Assembly: GCA_963205075.1 (NCBI GenBank)
Contig: CAUJIU010000054.1
Location: 1 to 64,000, forward strand
DNA length: 64,000 bases
Direction of reading: 5' to 3'
Origin: Pseudomonadota bacterium
GTDB taxonomy: Bacteria; Pseudomonadota; Alphaproteobacteria; Rhodobacterales; Rhodobacteraceae
Shown: positions 53,829 to 61,949 of the stretch, in pieces
Layout of the letters: the number at the start of each line of letters is the position of its first letter
Position numbering within the stretch: position 1 is the first letter of the stretch
Position numbers and translations under genes: made by a program
The notes under the pieces: model-generated
Database searches by the model: none
Seen by the model: only the letters and a program-made list of their open reading frames with translations
What the model was told of the DNA's origin: nothing

Positions 53829-55127
53829 TCACCGTTTGATGTTCGTTGTCTCCTGCAACATTTCGTCGACTGTCTGGATGACCTTGGCATTCGACGAATA
53901 GGCGCGCTGGGTCTGGATCAGCTGGGTCAGTTCACCGGCGACATCGGTTGCCGATTCCTCGCGCGCGAAGCTGACGATATCGCCGGTGGGCCCGTCGCCC
54001 GCGTTCCACAGGAAAAAGGCGCCGCTGTCCGGCGTGACCGCATAGGTCTGCTGGTCCATGGATTGCAGGCCGTTGGGGTTGGGAACATCGACCAGCGGGA
54101 TCTGGTAGATCGTGCGGGTGATGCCGGTGTCGAACACCGCCCGCACAAAGCCGTTCGCGTCGACCTCGACCGAGGTCAAGTTGCCGACCGGCGAGCCGTT
54201 CTTGGTCATTTCGAGCGGAACGAAACTGTCGGAAAGCTGGGTCATGCCGCCGGGGGCGCCGAGCATGCCGATGTCGATGTCGATCGGTCCGCCCGCGACG
54301 TTGACCTGGACGCGGCCGGTAAGACTGTCATAGGCGCCGCCCGAGACATCGGCCACCGACAGCAGCGTGCCGCCGCCGCCGCGCGCGTCGTCGAAAGTCA
54401 GCACATATTCACCGATCACCGCGCCGCCGCTGGCGCTGTCGGTCAGGACCATGGTCCATTCGTTGGAACTGCCGGCGCCGGGCACGGTCGGCGCAAAGGT
54501 CACATCCACCGATTGCGAGATGCCGAGATTGTCGAAATATTCCATCGCCAGGCTTTCACCCTGGCCGCTGGCGCCCGCCATCGTCGAGGTGGCGGGCAGG
54601 TTGACCGCGAGAACCATCTCGGTGGTCGGGTCGCTCAGCAGCTGGCCCGAGTTGATCTGGACCGGCACCAGCCCGTCGATCGAGCCGCGCGGATAGGTCG
54701 GCATGGTGCCATCGGTATTGGCCGGCCAGCCCAGCAGCACCAGCCCGCCGCTGGTGGTGAGATAGCCCTCGGCGTCAGGCCGGAATGAGCCGGTCGTCGC
54801 CAGTTTCAGCGCCGGGCTGCCGCCGCCGGCAATGGACGAGATCGAGGTCACCGGCAGGAAGCCACGGCCCCGAATCGCCAGATCGGTGGCGTTGGAGGTG
54901 GAGACCAGCGTGCCGTGCTGATCGATCAGCCGCTGCGACGTCACCCGGACCCCGCCCGCCGCATAGCGGCCCGTGCCACTGTCGATCACCATCGACTCGA
55001 AATCGGTCACGGCGCGCTTGTAGCCATAGGTCGAGGCGTTGGCGATATTGTCCGAGATCGTGGACAGCCGGCTCGCATTGGCCGCGAGTCCCGCGACGCT
55101 GGCGTTCAGTGAAGACGAGATCGTCAT
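53829..55127 (-). CDS. flgE: Flagellar hook protein FlgE
   Basis: 432 residues. N-terminal VAGLAANASRLSTISDNIANASTYGYKRAVTDFESMV and C-terminal ELTQLIQTQRAYSSNAKVIQTVDEML are the rod/hook-family ends, with a beta-rich core. Polymerises into the hook under FlgD; length set by FliK. A CtrA-like box lies about 60 nt upstream. Confidence 0.95.
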   Translation of the reverse strand: MTISSSLNASVAGLAANASRLSTISDNIANASTYGYKRAVTDFESMVIDSGTGRYAAGGVRVTSQRLIDQHGTLVSTSNATDLAIRGRGFLPVTSISSIAGGGSPALKLATTGSFRPDAEGYLTTSGGLVLLGWPANTDGTMPTYPRGSIDGLVPVQINSGQLLSDPTTEMVLAVNLPATSTMAGASGQGESLAMEYFDNLGISQSVDVTFAPTVPGAGSSNEWTMVLTDSASGGAVIGEYVLTFDDARGGGGTLLSVADVSGGAYDSLTGRVQVNVAGGPIDIDIGMLGAPGGMTQLSDSFVPLEMTKNGSPVGNLTSVEVDANGFVRAVFDTGITRTIYQIPLVDVPNPNGLQSMDQQTYAVTPDSGAFFLWNAGDGPTGDIVSFAREESATDVAGELTQLIQTQRAYSSNAKVIQTVDEMLQETTNIKR

Positions 55128-55187
55128 GAAAAGCAGCCTTTCTGGATTCTTTTTCCGTGTCTCCCGTCTGAACCTAGTGGCTTGCGC

Positions 55188-55203
55188 TTAACGGCCTCCT
55201 AAC
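55188..55203. promoter_or_regulatory. CtrA-like box upstream of flgE
   Basis: TTAA-CGGCCTC-CTAAC: one mismatch from TTAA-N7-TTAAC. It lies 61-76 nt before the flgE ATG in the 97-bp motB-flgE gap. One of the best matches in the window. Confidence 0.55.
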
Positions 55204-55224
55204 GGCGGCCTTTGACTCAATGTC

Positions 55225-56064
55225 TCAGGTTTTGGTCCGCAGCAGCGTCACCTCGACGCGGTCGTTGCGGATCGACATCGGGTTGTCATCGGCCAGAACC
55301 CGGTCTGCCGCACCGGTGACGCGCCGCAGGCGCGCCGGATCGAGCCCGCCGGCCTCCATCAGTTGCCGCATCTGGTCAGCCCGGCCCGCCGAAACCTCCC
55401 AGACCGGATTGTCGACCAGGACAACCGTTTGCCCGCGGTTGTGGCCGGTCACGGCAACCGGGTTTTCCACCATCGCGAAGACCCGCGCCAGCATCGCGGC
55501 CAGTTCATGCAGAACCGGGGTCGGCGTCTGGCTGTCGCCGACAAAGATCGGCGCGCCGTCGAGCGAAAAGATCTCGATCACCAGACCCTCATCGGTCAGG
55601 CGGGTCACGACATGGCGCAGCGCCTGGTCCGAGACCATGGCCTCGCCGCCCTGCCCCAGCAGCGTCTCTTCGAGATCGCGCAACGCGGCGACCTCGGCGG
55701 CACGCTCCTGCGCGGCGGCGCTGTCGTCGCTGGCAACGCTGCCGTCAAGCTGGCCGACGCCGCCGGTGCCGCTTTGGGCCATGGTGTCCCGGGAGAACAT
55801 GTCGGTGCCACCGAACATGCCGTCACCCCCGCCCGAAATCCGCGCGATCGGCACCGTGGGGCTGAAATAGTCCGCGATGCCTTTGCGCTGTTGTTCGGTC
55901 GTTGCGTTCAAGAGCCACATCAGCAGGAAGAAGGCCATCATCGCCGTGACGAAATCCGCATACGCGACCTTCCAGGCACCGCCATGGTGCCCGCCGCCGG
56001 CGATGACCTTCTTGCGCTTGATGATTACCGGCGCATTTGCATGCACTGCCATCCTCACCACCAT
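55225..56064 (-). CDS. motB: Flagellar motor stator protein MotB
   Basis: 279 residues. N-terminal basic stretch (IIKRKKVIAGGGHHGG) and one membrane helix with the proton-carrying Asp, D37 in WKVAYADFVTAMMAFFLLMWLL. The plug/linker (residues 60-120) is Gly/Ser/Asp-rich; the C-terminal OmpA-like peptidoglycan-binding domain shows VAVTGHNRG and VSAGRADQMRQLMEAGGLDPARL. Start at 56064; an alternative ATG at 56052 is possible. Separated from motA by 11 kb. The 54-bp gap upstream holds TTCA-N7-TTAAC. Confidence 0.92.
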   Translation of the reverse strand: MVVRMAVHANAPVIIKRKKVIAGGGHHGGAWKVAYADFVTAMMAFFLLMWLLNATTEQQRKGIADYFSPTVPIARISGGGDGMFGGTDMFSRDTMAQSGTGGVGQLDGSVASDDSAAAQERAAEVAALRDLEETLLGQGGEAMVSDQALRHVVTRLTDEGLVIEIFSLDGAPIFVGDSQTPTPVLHELAAMLARVFAMVENPVAVTGHNRGQTVVLVDNPVWEVSAGRADQMRQLMEAGGLDPARLRRVTGAADRVLADDNPMSIRNDRVEVTLLRTKT

Positions 56065-56097
56065 TATTCACCCAGGCCCGGCATAGCAGGCGGCGGG

Positions 56098-56112
56098 TTA
56101 AGGTGGCGTGAA
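56098..56112. promoter_or_regulatory. CtrA-like box upstream of motB
   Basis: On the minus strand, TTCA-CGCCACC-TTAACC, one mismatch from TTAA-N7-TTAAC, 34 nt before the motB ATG and between it and the upstream methyltransferase gene. Confidence 0.5.
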
Positions 56113-56118
56113 CGGGGG

Positions 56119-56826
56119 TCAGGCGCGGCGCAGATAGATCTCGTCGACGCCGCAATACTCGACCAGATCATAGCCATGCGCGGTCATCAGGGCGCGCAGG
56201 GAAGGATCGGCGCGGTTGTTCTCGATCGCCCAGACGCGGACGGCGTGGCGATCGAAGGGAAAGGCGGCCAGCGCCGCAAGCTCTCCGCCCTCGATGTCGA
56301 GCGACACGAAATCGGGATCGGGCAGCCCGGCCTCGGTCAGAATGCGGCTGAGGCTGCGCTGCGCGATCTGGCGCGTGGTCTCGCGGTGGCGCGGGTCGGC
56401 GCGGACGCGCCTGAGCAGGTCGGCGTCGTAGGAGGCCAGCATCCCCGACATCTGGGTGAAACCCGAGGTGATCGAGAGAAAGGCGCCCTCGCCATCGCTG
56501 GCCGCCACCGCAACCTCCAGGCAGGGGCATTTCCGGGTCTGGGCGGCCTTGCGAAACTGGTCCGGGTCCGGCTCGACCAGCAGGCCGGTCCAGCCGCGAA
56601 AATATTCGAAATACGCCGTGTTAGACCCTGTTATCCCGTCATACCCGCCAAGGTCGACAAAGGTCCCGTTGCGCTTGCCGCCCAGTATCCTGTCTACGGT
56701 GGCGTCCTGCCCGGCTTGTGAAAAGTAGCGATAGCCCGGGTCGCGCATGCGGCGGATCTCGTGCAGCTTCTGCTGGAGCGCGCCCCGCTTGCGGCCCGGT
56801 TCTGCCGAAAGCTGCGCGGCCAGCAC
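56119..56826 (-). CDS. FkbM-family methyltransferase
   Basis: 235 residues from a GTG at 56826. SAM-binding core: GQDATVDRILGGKRNGTFVDLGGYDGITGSN, then GWTGLLVEPDPDQF, and the terminal DFVSLDIEGGELAALAAFPF. FkbM enzymes methylate sugars or other small acceptors, often in glycan loci. The start is uncertain: the frame continues upstream over the DUF6165-like gene without another likely start, and the ATGA at 56870-56873 is out of frame with this protein. Third of a cassette with a TPR-glycosyltransferase and a DUF6165-like protein. Confidence 0.82.
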   Translation of the reverse strand: MLAAQLSAEPGRKRGALQQKLHEIRRMRDPGYRYFSQAGQDATVDRILGGKRNGTFVDLGGYDGITGSNTAYFEYFRGWTGLLVEPDPDQFRKAAQTRKCPCLEVAVAASDGEGAFLSITSGFTQMSGMLASYDADLLRRVRADPRHRETTRQIAQRSLSRILTEAGLPDPDFVSLDIEGGELAALAAFPFDRHAVRVWAIENNRADPSLRALMTAHGYDLVEYCGVDEIYLRRA

Positions 56827-56869
56827 CGCCTCGGCTTGCGCCAGTTGCGACAGGGCGCCGGCGACCGGG

Positions 56870-57271
56870 TCATCGGGAGGTGTCGGGTCCGTAATAGGAC
56901 TTCTCCTCGACAATGGCCGAGCCGAGGCTCCGGTTGATCTGGCGTTTGGTCGCGGCGCGACGGTCATTGGTCTGGTAGACGGCGCGGGCAAGCGCGATGA
57001 AGTCGGGTCCGAAATCACCCTTCGCTTCGCAGGCGCGGATGTCATCCTCGATGACCCACAGCTCGGCGTTGATCTGCGCGAGCTCCGTCCAAAGCGCCCC
57101 GATCCGCGCGTCGCGCGGCAGATGCGCTTCGGCCAGCGCCCCCAGGACAGTTCGTTCGTGCCGAATATTGGCGAGCTTGGCCGGATCCGAGACCCTGGCC
57201 AGCTTGAGGTCAAGGATGGTCAGCTTGTCGATCAGCTCGCCGGGCGAGGTGGGGACCAGAATATCCTGCAT
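56870..57271 (-). CDS. DUF6165-like protein
   Basis: 133 residues. The N-terminal signature MQDILVPTSPGELIDKLTILDLKLARVSDPAKLANIRHE and the segment ELAQINAELWVIEDDIRACE match a small uncharacterised family that tends to lie beside glycosyltransferases and flagellar genes. Mostly helical, no signal peptide. ATG at 57271 overlaps the stop of the TPR-glycosyltransferase gene (TGATG); an ATG five codons upstream is also possible. Confidence 0.7.
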   Translation of the reverse strand: MQDILVPTSPGELIDKLTILDLKLARVSDPAKLANIRHERTVLGALAEAHLPRDARIGALWTELAQINAELWVIEDDIRACEAKGDFGPDFIALARAVYQTNDRRAATKRQINRSLGSAIVEEKSYYGPDTSR

Positions 57272-58614
57272 CAGTTGCGCCGCCATTCCTCGACCCTGTC
57301 TGCCAGCGCGTCGCGCACGCGGGCCATGACGCCGCCCCACTCCATCGGCCGGTCCTGTCGGAACAGCCGCATCGAGGGATACCATGGCGTAGTGTCGCCC
57401 GCATGGCCATAGACCCAGAACGGATCCCAATGCAGCACCACCCAGGCCGGGATGCCGAGCGAGCCGGCGATATGCGCGGTTGCGGTGTCGGAGGTGATCA
57501 CCAGATCCATCGCCTGCATGGTCGCGGCGCAATCGGCAAGGTCGCGGTCATCGCTGGCGGCGTCGACCATGAAGGCGGCGCTGCCGTCGGACAGGTAATC
57601 TGCCAGCAACGGCCCCTTGTAGAGCGAGAACAGCTGGACGCCGTCCAGCCCGCACAAGGGCATCAGGTCCGTGTGCCGGAACGAGCGGAAGCCGTTCCCC
57701 TTGTAGGTTTCCGACCCGGACCAGATGGTCCCGACGCGAAATGTGTCTCTGAATGGGGCAATTCGGCCCTTGGCCCGGCTATGCGAGTCGGCAGGGACAT
57801 GCAGGGCGGCCGGTGCCGGAATGACCGGTGACTGATCGAAAGCCGGGATCGCGAGGTCGATCAGGTTGACCCATGCATCGGCCCCTGCCTGCGAATCGGC
57901 GGTCACCTCGTCGGCTCCGCCGATACCGGCCAGAAGCCGCAACAGCGGCTTGCGAACGCGCAGGACCACGCGCGCGCCGCGCGCCTTGAGCAGCGGCAGA
58001 AAGCGCGCGAACAACACCGTGTCGCCCAGACCCTGCTCGCTCAGCACCAGAATGGTCCTGCCCGCCGGATCGGAGCCATCCCATGGCGGGATGTCGAGCG
58101 ACCTTGGCGTCAGGTCAGGCCCGTTCCAGCGCGCCCGGTAGTTGCGAAAACCCTCGCGGTAGTTGCCGCCGCCAAGCTGGGCGAAAGCCAGTTGCAAGGG
58201 CAGGTCATGAAAGCCGGGATAGCGCCTCACCGCCTTGGCAAGGTGGTCCGCGGCTTGGGCATACTTGCCCTGCCCCCTCAGGCAGCGGCCGATCATCGAC
58301 GCCTGCTCGGCATCCTGCGGCAGCGTCCGCCGCAGCGCTATGCTGTCTTCATAGCGTCCGATATCGGACAGGATATTGGCGCGGTTGAGACGATGACTGG
58401 GGTTGTCCGGATCAATCGCTGCCGCCCGGTCCTGTGCCGCCAGCGCCAGCGGATAGCGCCGCAGCAGGCGCAGCAGGGCGCCGTAGTTGGACCACATGGC
58501 GGCATCATCGGGGTGCAGACCCAGATAGCGGGCGTAAAGCGGCAAGGCCTCGTCATGCTGCCCCGCCTGATGCAGGCTTATGGCCTGACCGCGCAATTCG
58601 CCGGGGGCGGCCAT
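57271..58614 (-). CDS. TPR-glycosyltransferase, FlmG-type, candidate flagellin modification enzyme
   Basis: 447 residues. The N-terminal half (residues 1-155) is TPR-like (LHQAGQHDEALPLYARYLGLHPDDAAMWSNYGALL, then ALAAQDRAAAIDPDNPSHRLNRANIL, then CLRGQGKYAQAADHLAKAVRRYP). The C-terminal half is a GT-B-like fold with SEQGLGDTVLFARFLPLL, VGTIWSGSETYKGNG and MDLVITSDTATAHIAGSLGIPAWVVL, as in heptosyltransferase-like transferases. In Caulobacter, FlmG with this layout glycosylates flagellin. ATG at 58614. Upstream gap contains two TCTGATT-type direct repeats. Confidence 0.75.
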   Translation of the reverse strand: MAAPGELRGQAISLHQAGQHDEALPLYARYLGLHPDDAAMWSNYGALLRLLRRYPLALAAQDRAAAIDPDNPSHRLNRANILSDIGRYEDSIALRRTLPQDAEQASMIGRCLRGQGKYAQAADHLAKAVRRYPGFHDLPLQLAFAQLGGGNYREGFRNYRARWNGPDLTPRSLDIPPWDGSDPAGRTILVLSEQGLGDTVLFARFLPLLKARGARVVLRVRKPLLRLLAGIGGADEVTADSQAGADAWVNLIDLAIPAFDQSPVIPAPAALHVPADSHSRAKGRIAPFRDTFRVGTIWSGSETYKGNGFRSFRHTDLMPLCGLDGVQLFSLYKGPLLADYLSDGSAAFMVDAASDDRDLADCAATMQAMDLVITSDTATAHIAGSLGIPAWVVLHWDPFWVYGHAGDTTPWYPSMRLFRQDRPMEWGGVMARVRDALADRVEEWRRN

Positions 58615-58644
58615 GGCTAAGCCTGTCGGGCCGCGCAATGGACC

Positions 58645-58678
58645 CTGCGGGCCGGCTGCGCCTGTGCGCCGGCCCCGC
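58645..58678. other. G/C-rich hairpin in the gap before the cassette
   Basis: GGGCCGGC and GCCGGCCC pair over 8 bp, with an inner GCGC/GCGC pair around CTGT. It lies between the oxidoreductase (58788) and the TPR-glycosyltransferase start (58614), and may separate the two transcripts. No T-run follows. Confidence 0.45.
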
Positions 58679-58740
58679 TGCCCAAGGTATTCTCAAAGCT
58701 GACAGACTGTCGCATCGTGGTCGTCCTTGTTTCGCATGGC

Positions 58741-58792
58741 GAACAAATCAGACAATTGCGGCGCTATCGTGGCCGTTTTGGAAACAATCAGA
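58741..58792 (-). repeat. Pair of TCTGATT-type direct repeats upstream of the glycosylation cassette
   Basis: GAACAAATCAGA (58741-58752) and GAAACAATCAGA (58781-58792) are near-identical 12-mers about 40 bp apart, read on the minus strand as TCTGATTTGTTC and TCTGATTGTTTC. The second overlaps the end of the oxidoreductase gene. They could be an operator pair for the cassette; no known regulator is matched. Confidence 0.4.
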
Positions 58793-59843
58793 TGGTCTGT
58801 CGGGCGGAGTCCCTGGCATCGGATTCGACGGCCAGATCGAGCACCCGCTGCAACTGGGCACCGCGCGCGAAGTCGGGCAATTCCGGGTGGCCGTCACGGA
58901 TGGCGTCAATGAAGCGCTGGTAGTTGGTCCGCACCTCGGGGGCCGCGACATCACGCCAGGTGGCGGTCAGGCGGTCATCGCCGGTGCAGGCGCGCAAGAT
59001 GCTGACATTGTTCTCATAACGCACGTCCAGACCGCCGAGGGTTCCGAAGATCCGCAAGGACAGGTCGTTGAAATGCCCCGTTGCCATGCGCGAGGCATGG
59101 ACGACGCCGACAGCACCGTTTTCCAGGCGCAGGTGCATGTTGAAACTGTCATTGGCGTCCAGCACATAATCGCCGATCTTGCCGCCGGGCGCCTTGTCAA
59201 AGGTGGTCAGCCGGCAGGACACGTCGGCGACCGGAGACCCCGCCGCATAGGTGGCGTAGTCGAGGATATGAACGCCGATATCGCCCAGAACTCCCATCGA
59301 CCCATGCGCGGTAGACAGCCGCCAGAGCCACTGCGCATTGGTGCTCCACTCGCCCCAGGCCGGCTGGGTCAGCCAGCTTTGCAGATAGGCCGCCTCGAAG
59401 TGCCGGACCTCGCCGATGGCGCCCTCGGCCACCATGCGTCCGGCCTCGATCAGCGCCGGCACGTTGCGATAGCTGAGGTTGACCATGTTGATGACACCGG
59501 CGCGGCGGGCGGCTTCGGCCATTTCGGCGGCGTCATGCTGGTTGGCGGCCAGCGGCTTTTCGCACAGCACGTGCTTGCCCGCGGCCAGCAGCGGCATGGT
59601 GGTGGCATGGTGCACCGCGTCGGGGGTGACGTTCGAGGCGGCATCGAACTCGCCCCAGGCCAGCGCATCGGCAACACTGGAGAAACCATGCGGGATGCCA
59701 TGCCTGGCCTGAAAGGCCGCCAGACGCTCGGCGCTGGTGTCGACCCCGGCCACCACCTGCACGCCGGGCATGGCGGCATAGGCCTCGGCATGGGCGTTGG
59801 CCATGCCGCCGGTCCCGACGATCAGAAGGCGGATATCGCTCAT
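58788..59843 (-). CDS. Gfo/Idh/MocA-family oxidoreductase
   Basis: 351 residues. N-terminal Rossmann motif [21 protein letters not shown], the conserved EKP in [11 protein letters not shown], and a C-terminal dimerisation/beta domain ([18 protein letters not shown]). NAD(P)-dependent sugar or inositol dehydrogenase type; substrate unknown. Starts inside the end of the ThuA gene (4-nt overlap), the usual ThuA-dehydrogenase pairing in sugar-use operons. Confidence 0.88.
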   Translation of the reverse strand: MSDIRLLIVGTGGMANAHAEAYAAMPGVQVVAGVDTSAERLAAFQARHGIPHGFSSVADALAWGEFDAASNVTPDAVHHATTMPLLAAGKHVLCEKPLAANQHDAAEMAEAARRAGVINMVNLSYRNVPALIEAGRMVAEGAIGEVRHFEAAYLQSWLTQPAWGEWSTNAQWLWRLSTAHGSMGVLGDIGVHILDYATYAAGSPVADVSCRLTTFDKAPGGKIGDYVLDANDSFNMHLRLENGAVGVVHASRMATGHFNDLSLRIFGTLGGLDVRYENNVSILRACTGDDRLTATWRDVAAPEVRTNYQRFIDAIRDGHPELPDFARGAQLQRVLDLAVESDARDSARQTI

Positions 59844-60625
59844 CTCAGCCCCGCTTCGCCGTCGTGATGCAGGCGCGGGCCGCGTTCGGTTATCGGCTCC
59901 AGCGCCGAAGCTACCGGCACATTCGGCGCGGCGTTCACGTCGGCGACGCGCTTGGCCGAGTTGTGGGCCCAGCGCACGGCGTTGCGCAGCACGGTCCTGA
60001 CATTGGGGTCATGATAGGTCGGGTAAGTCTCGTGGCCGGGCCGGAAGTAGAACACATGGCCCGCGCCGCGCTTGTAGGTCAGGCCCGAGCGGAACACCTC
60101 GCCCCCCTGAAACCAGCTGACAAAGACGGTTTCCAGCGGCTCGGGCACGCCGAAGGGTTCGCCATACATCTCTTCGTTCTCAAGCTCGAAATGGTCCGGC
60201 AGGCCATGGGCGATCGGGTGGTTGCGCGAGGTGACCCAGAGGCGCTCGCGCTCTCCGGCTTCGCGCCAGGTCAGGTTGCAGGGCGAGCCCATCAGGCGCT
60301 TGAAGATCTTGGCGAAATGGGCCGAGTGCAGCAGGATCAGCCCCATCCCGCCCCAGACATGCTCCGCCACCCGTTCGACCACCGCGTCATCGACCTGCCC
60401 ATGCGCCGCGTGACCCCACCACAGCAGCACATCGGTTTCGCTCAGGCGCTTGTCGGTCAGGCCGTGCTCGGGTTCTTGCAGGGTGGCCGTGGTGGCGGCG
60501 ATCTGCGGGTCCTGGTTCAGCGCATCGGCAATGGCCTGGTGCATGCCGGCGGGATAGATCCCCGCCACGACCTTGTTGGTCTGTTCGTGGACATTTTCGC
60601 CCCAGACGGTTGCGCGGATTTTCAT
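59840..60625 (-). CDS. ThuA-domain protein
   Basis: 261 residues, class-I glutamine-amidotransferase-like fold. Conserved: [36 protein letters not shown], and [19 protein letters not shown]. ThuA proteins are linked to trehalose or other sugar use. ATG at 60625 behind GGAG. The upstream gap holds a LacI-like operator. Followed by a Gfo/Idh/MocA gene with 4-nt overlap. Confidence 0.85.
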   Translation of the reverse strand: MKIRATVWGENVHEQTNKVVAGIYPAGMHQAIADALNQDPQIAATTATLQEPEHGLTDKRLSETDVLLWWGHAAHGQVDDAVVERVAEHVWGGMGLILLHSAHFAKIFKRLMGSPCNLTWREAGERERLWVTSRNHPIAHGLPDHFELENEEMYGEPFGVPEPLETVFVSWFQGGEVFRSGLTYKRGAGHVFYFRPGHETYPTYHDPNVRTVLRNAVRWAHNSAKRVADVNAAPNVPVASALEPITERGPRLHHDGEAGLR

Positions 60626-60670
60626 GTTGCTACTCCGTATCCTGCCCATGCATCGGGCCCGTGTCCGCCG

Positions 60671-60691
60671 GGTTGTTAGCGTATGACAACC
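60671..60691. promoter_or_regulatory. LacI-like operator upstream of thuA
   Basis: GGTTGT-TAGCGTATG-ACAACC: perfect 6-bp arms around a CG-containing centre, resembling LacI-family operators (TGTTAGCGNTANCA-like). It lies 46-66 nt before the thuA ATG. No LacI-type gene is in the window. Confidence 0.55.
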
Positions 60692-60788
60692 GGGCGGTCC
60701 ATCCCGCGCGGAGCGGCAAGGGCCTGTTCAATCGGACCGGGACGGCTAGACTGCGGCCAGAGTTAAGTATCCGGCTCAGGGGCCTTGA

Positions 60789-61949
60789 ATGAATATCACC
60801 GTCGTTGGGCTCGGATATGTCGGCCTGTCGAACGCCATCGTCCTGGCGCAACGCAACAAGGTCGTCGCGCTCGATATCGACGCGGGCCGGGTGGCCGAGG
60901 TCACGGCGGGGCGCTGCCCTATCGAGGACCCGGACGGCGCTGGCATGCTGGCTTCAGGCAAGCTGCATCTGACGGCCACGACCGACGCGGCACGAGCATA
61001 TGGCGGAGCCGAAGTTGTCATCATCGCCGTGCCCACCAATTACGACCCGGTGACCAACCAGTTCGATACCAGCCTGGTCGAGGGCGTGCTTGCCGAAGCC
61101 AGCCGCCACGCGCCGGGCGCCATCCAGGTCATCAAATCCACCGTGCCGGTCGGTTTCACGGCGCAGATGCGGCAGCAAGGGCATGCACGGGTCGTCTTCT
61201 CGCCCGAGTTCCTGCGCGAGGGCCGGGCGGTGCATGACAGCCTGCACCCCTCCCGCATTGTCGTTGGCGATGTCGGCCCGCTGGGCCAGGCGGTGGCCCG
61301 CATGTTTGCCGATGCCACCGAAAACACCCCCGAAGTGCTGCTGACCGGCGCCACCGAGGCCGAGGCGATCAAGCTGTTTTCCAACACCTACCTCGCCATG
61401 CGGGTCGCCTATTTCAACGAGCTGGACACCTACGCCCAGATCCGCGGCCTCGACACCCGCGAGATCATTCGCGGCGTCAGCCTCGATCCGCGCATCGGCG
61501 ACCACTACAACAACCCGTCATTCGGCTATGGCGGCTATTGCCTGCCCAAGGACAGCAAGCAGCTTCTGGCGAATTTCGATGCCGTGCCGCAGACCCTGAT
61601 CCGGGCGATTGTCGACAGCAACACCACCCGCAAGGACTTCATCGCCGAGTCGGTGATCGCGCGCAATCCGCGCGTGGTCGGGATCTACCGGCTGACGATG
61701 AAGGCCGGCTCCGACAACTTCCGCAGCAGCTCGGTGCAGGGGGTGATGAAGCGGATCAAGGCCAGGGGGATCGAGGTGATCGTCTTTGAGCCCAACCTGC
61801 ATCAGCCGGAATTCTTTCGCTCGCCGGTGCTGACCGATCTTGCCGAGTTCAAGGCGCGCAGCGACATCATCCTGACCAACCGCCGTGACCAGAACCTGGC
61901 CGACGTGGCCGCCAAGGTCTTTACCAGAGACCTGTTTGGCGCTGATTAG
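60789..61949 (+). CDS. UDP-glucose/GDP-mannose-type sugar nucleotide dehydrogenase
   Basis: 386 residues. N-terminal NAD motif [39 protein letters not shown], and the catalytic Cys in [14 protein letters not shown]. Oxidises an NDP-sugar to the uronic acid for surface polysaccharide. The C-terminal domain carries [13 protein letters not shown] and [16 protein letters not shown]. No other polysaccharide genes adjoin. It converges on hemY with a 4-nt overlap. Confidence 0.92.
   Translation: MNITVVGLGYVGLSNAIVLAQRNKVVALDIDAGRVAEVTAGRCPIEDPDGAGMLASGKLHLTATTDAARAYGGAEVVIIAVPTNYDPVTNQFDTSLVEGVLAEASRHAPGAIQVIKSTVPVGFTAQMRQQGHARVVFSPEFLREGRAVHDSLHPSRIVVGDVGPLGQAVARMFADATENTPEVLLTGATEAEAIKLFSNTYLAMRVAYFNELDTYAQIRGLDTREIIRGVSLDPRIGDHYNNPSFGYGGYCLPKDSKQLLANFDAVPQTLIRAIVDSNTTRKDFIAESVIARNPRVVGIYRLTMKAGSDNFRSSSVQGVMKRIKARGIEVIVFEPNLHQPEFFRSPVLTDLAEFKARSDIILTNRRDQNLADVAAKVFTRDLFGAD

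Noticed and set aside
56780-56873. ATGA overlap at 56870-56873 as start for the FkbM gene
   Set aside because: The ATG is out of frame with the FkbM protein and its frame stops after about 55 codons without any family similarity.
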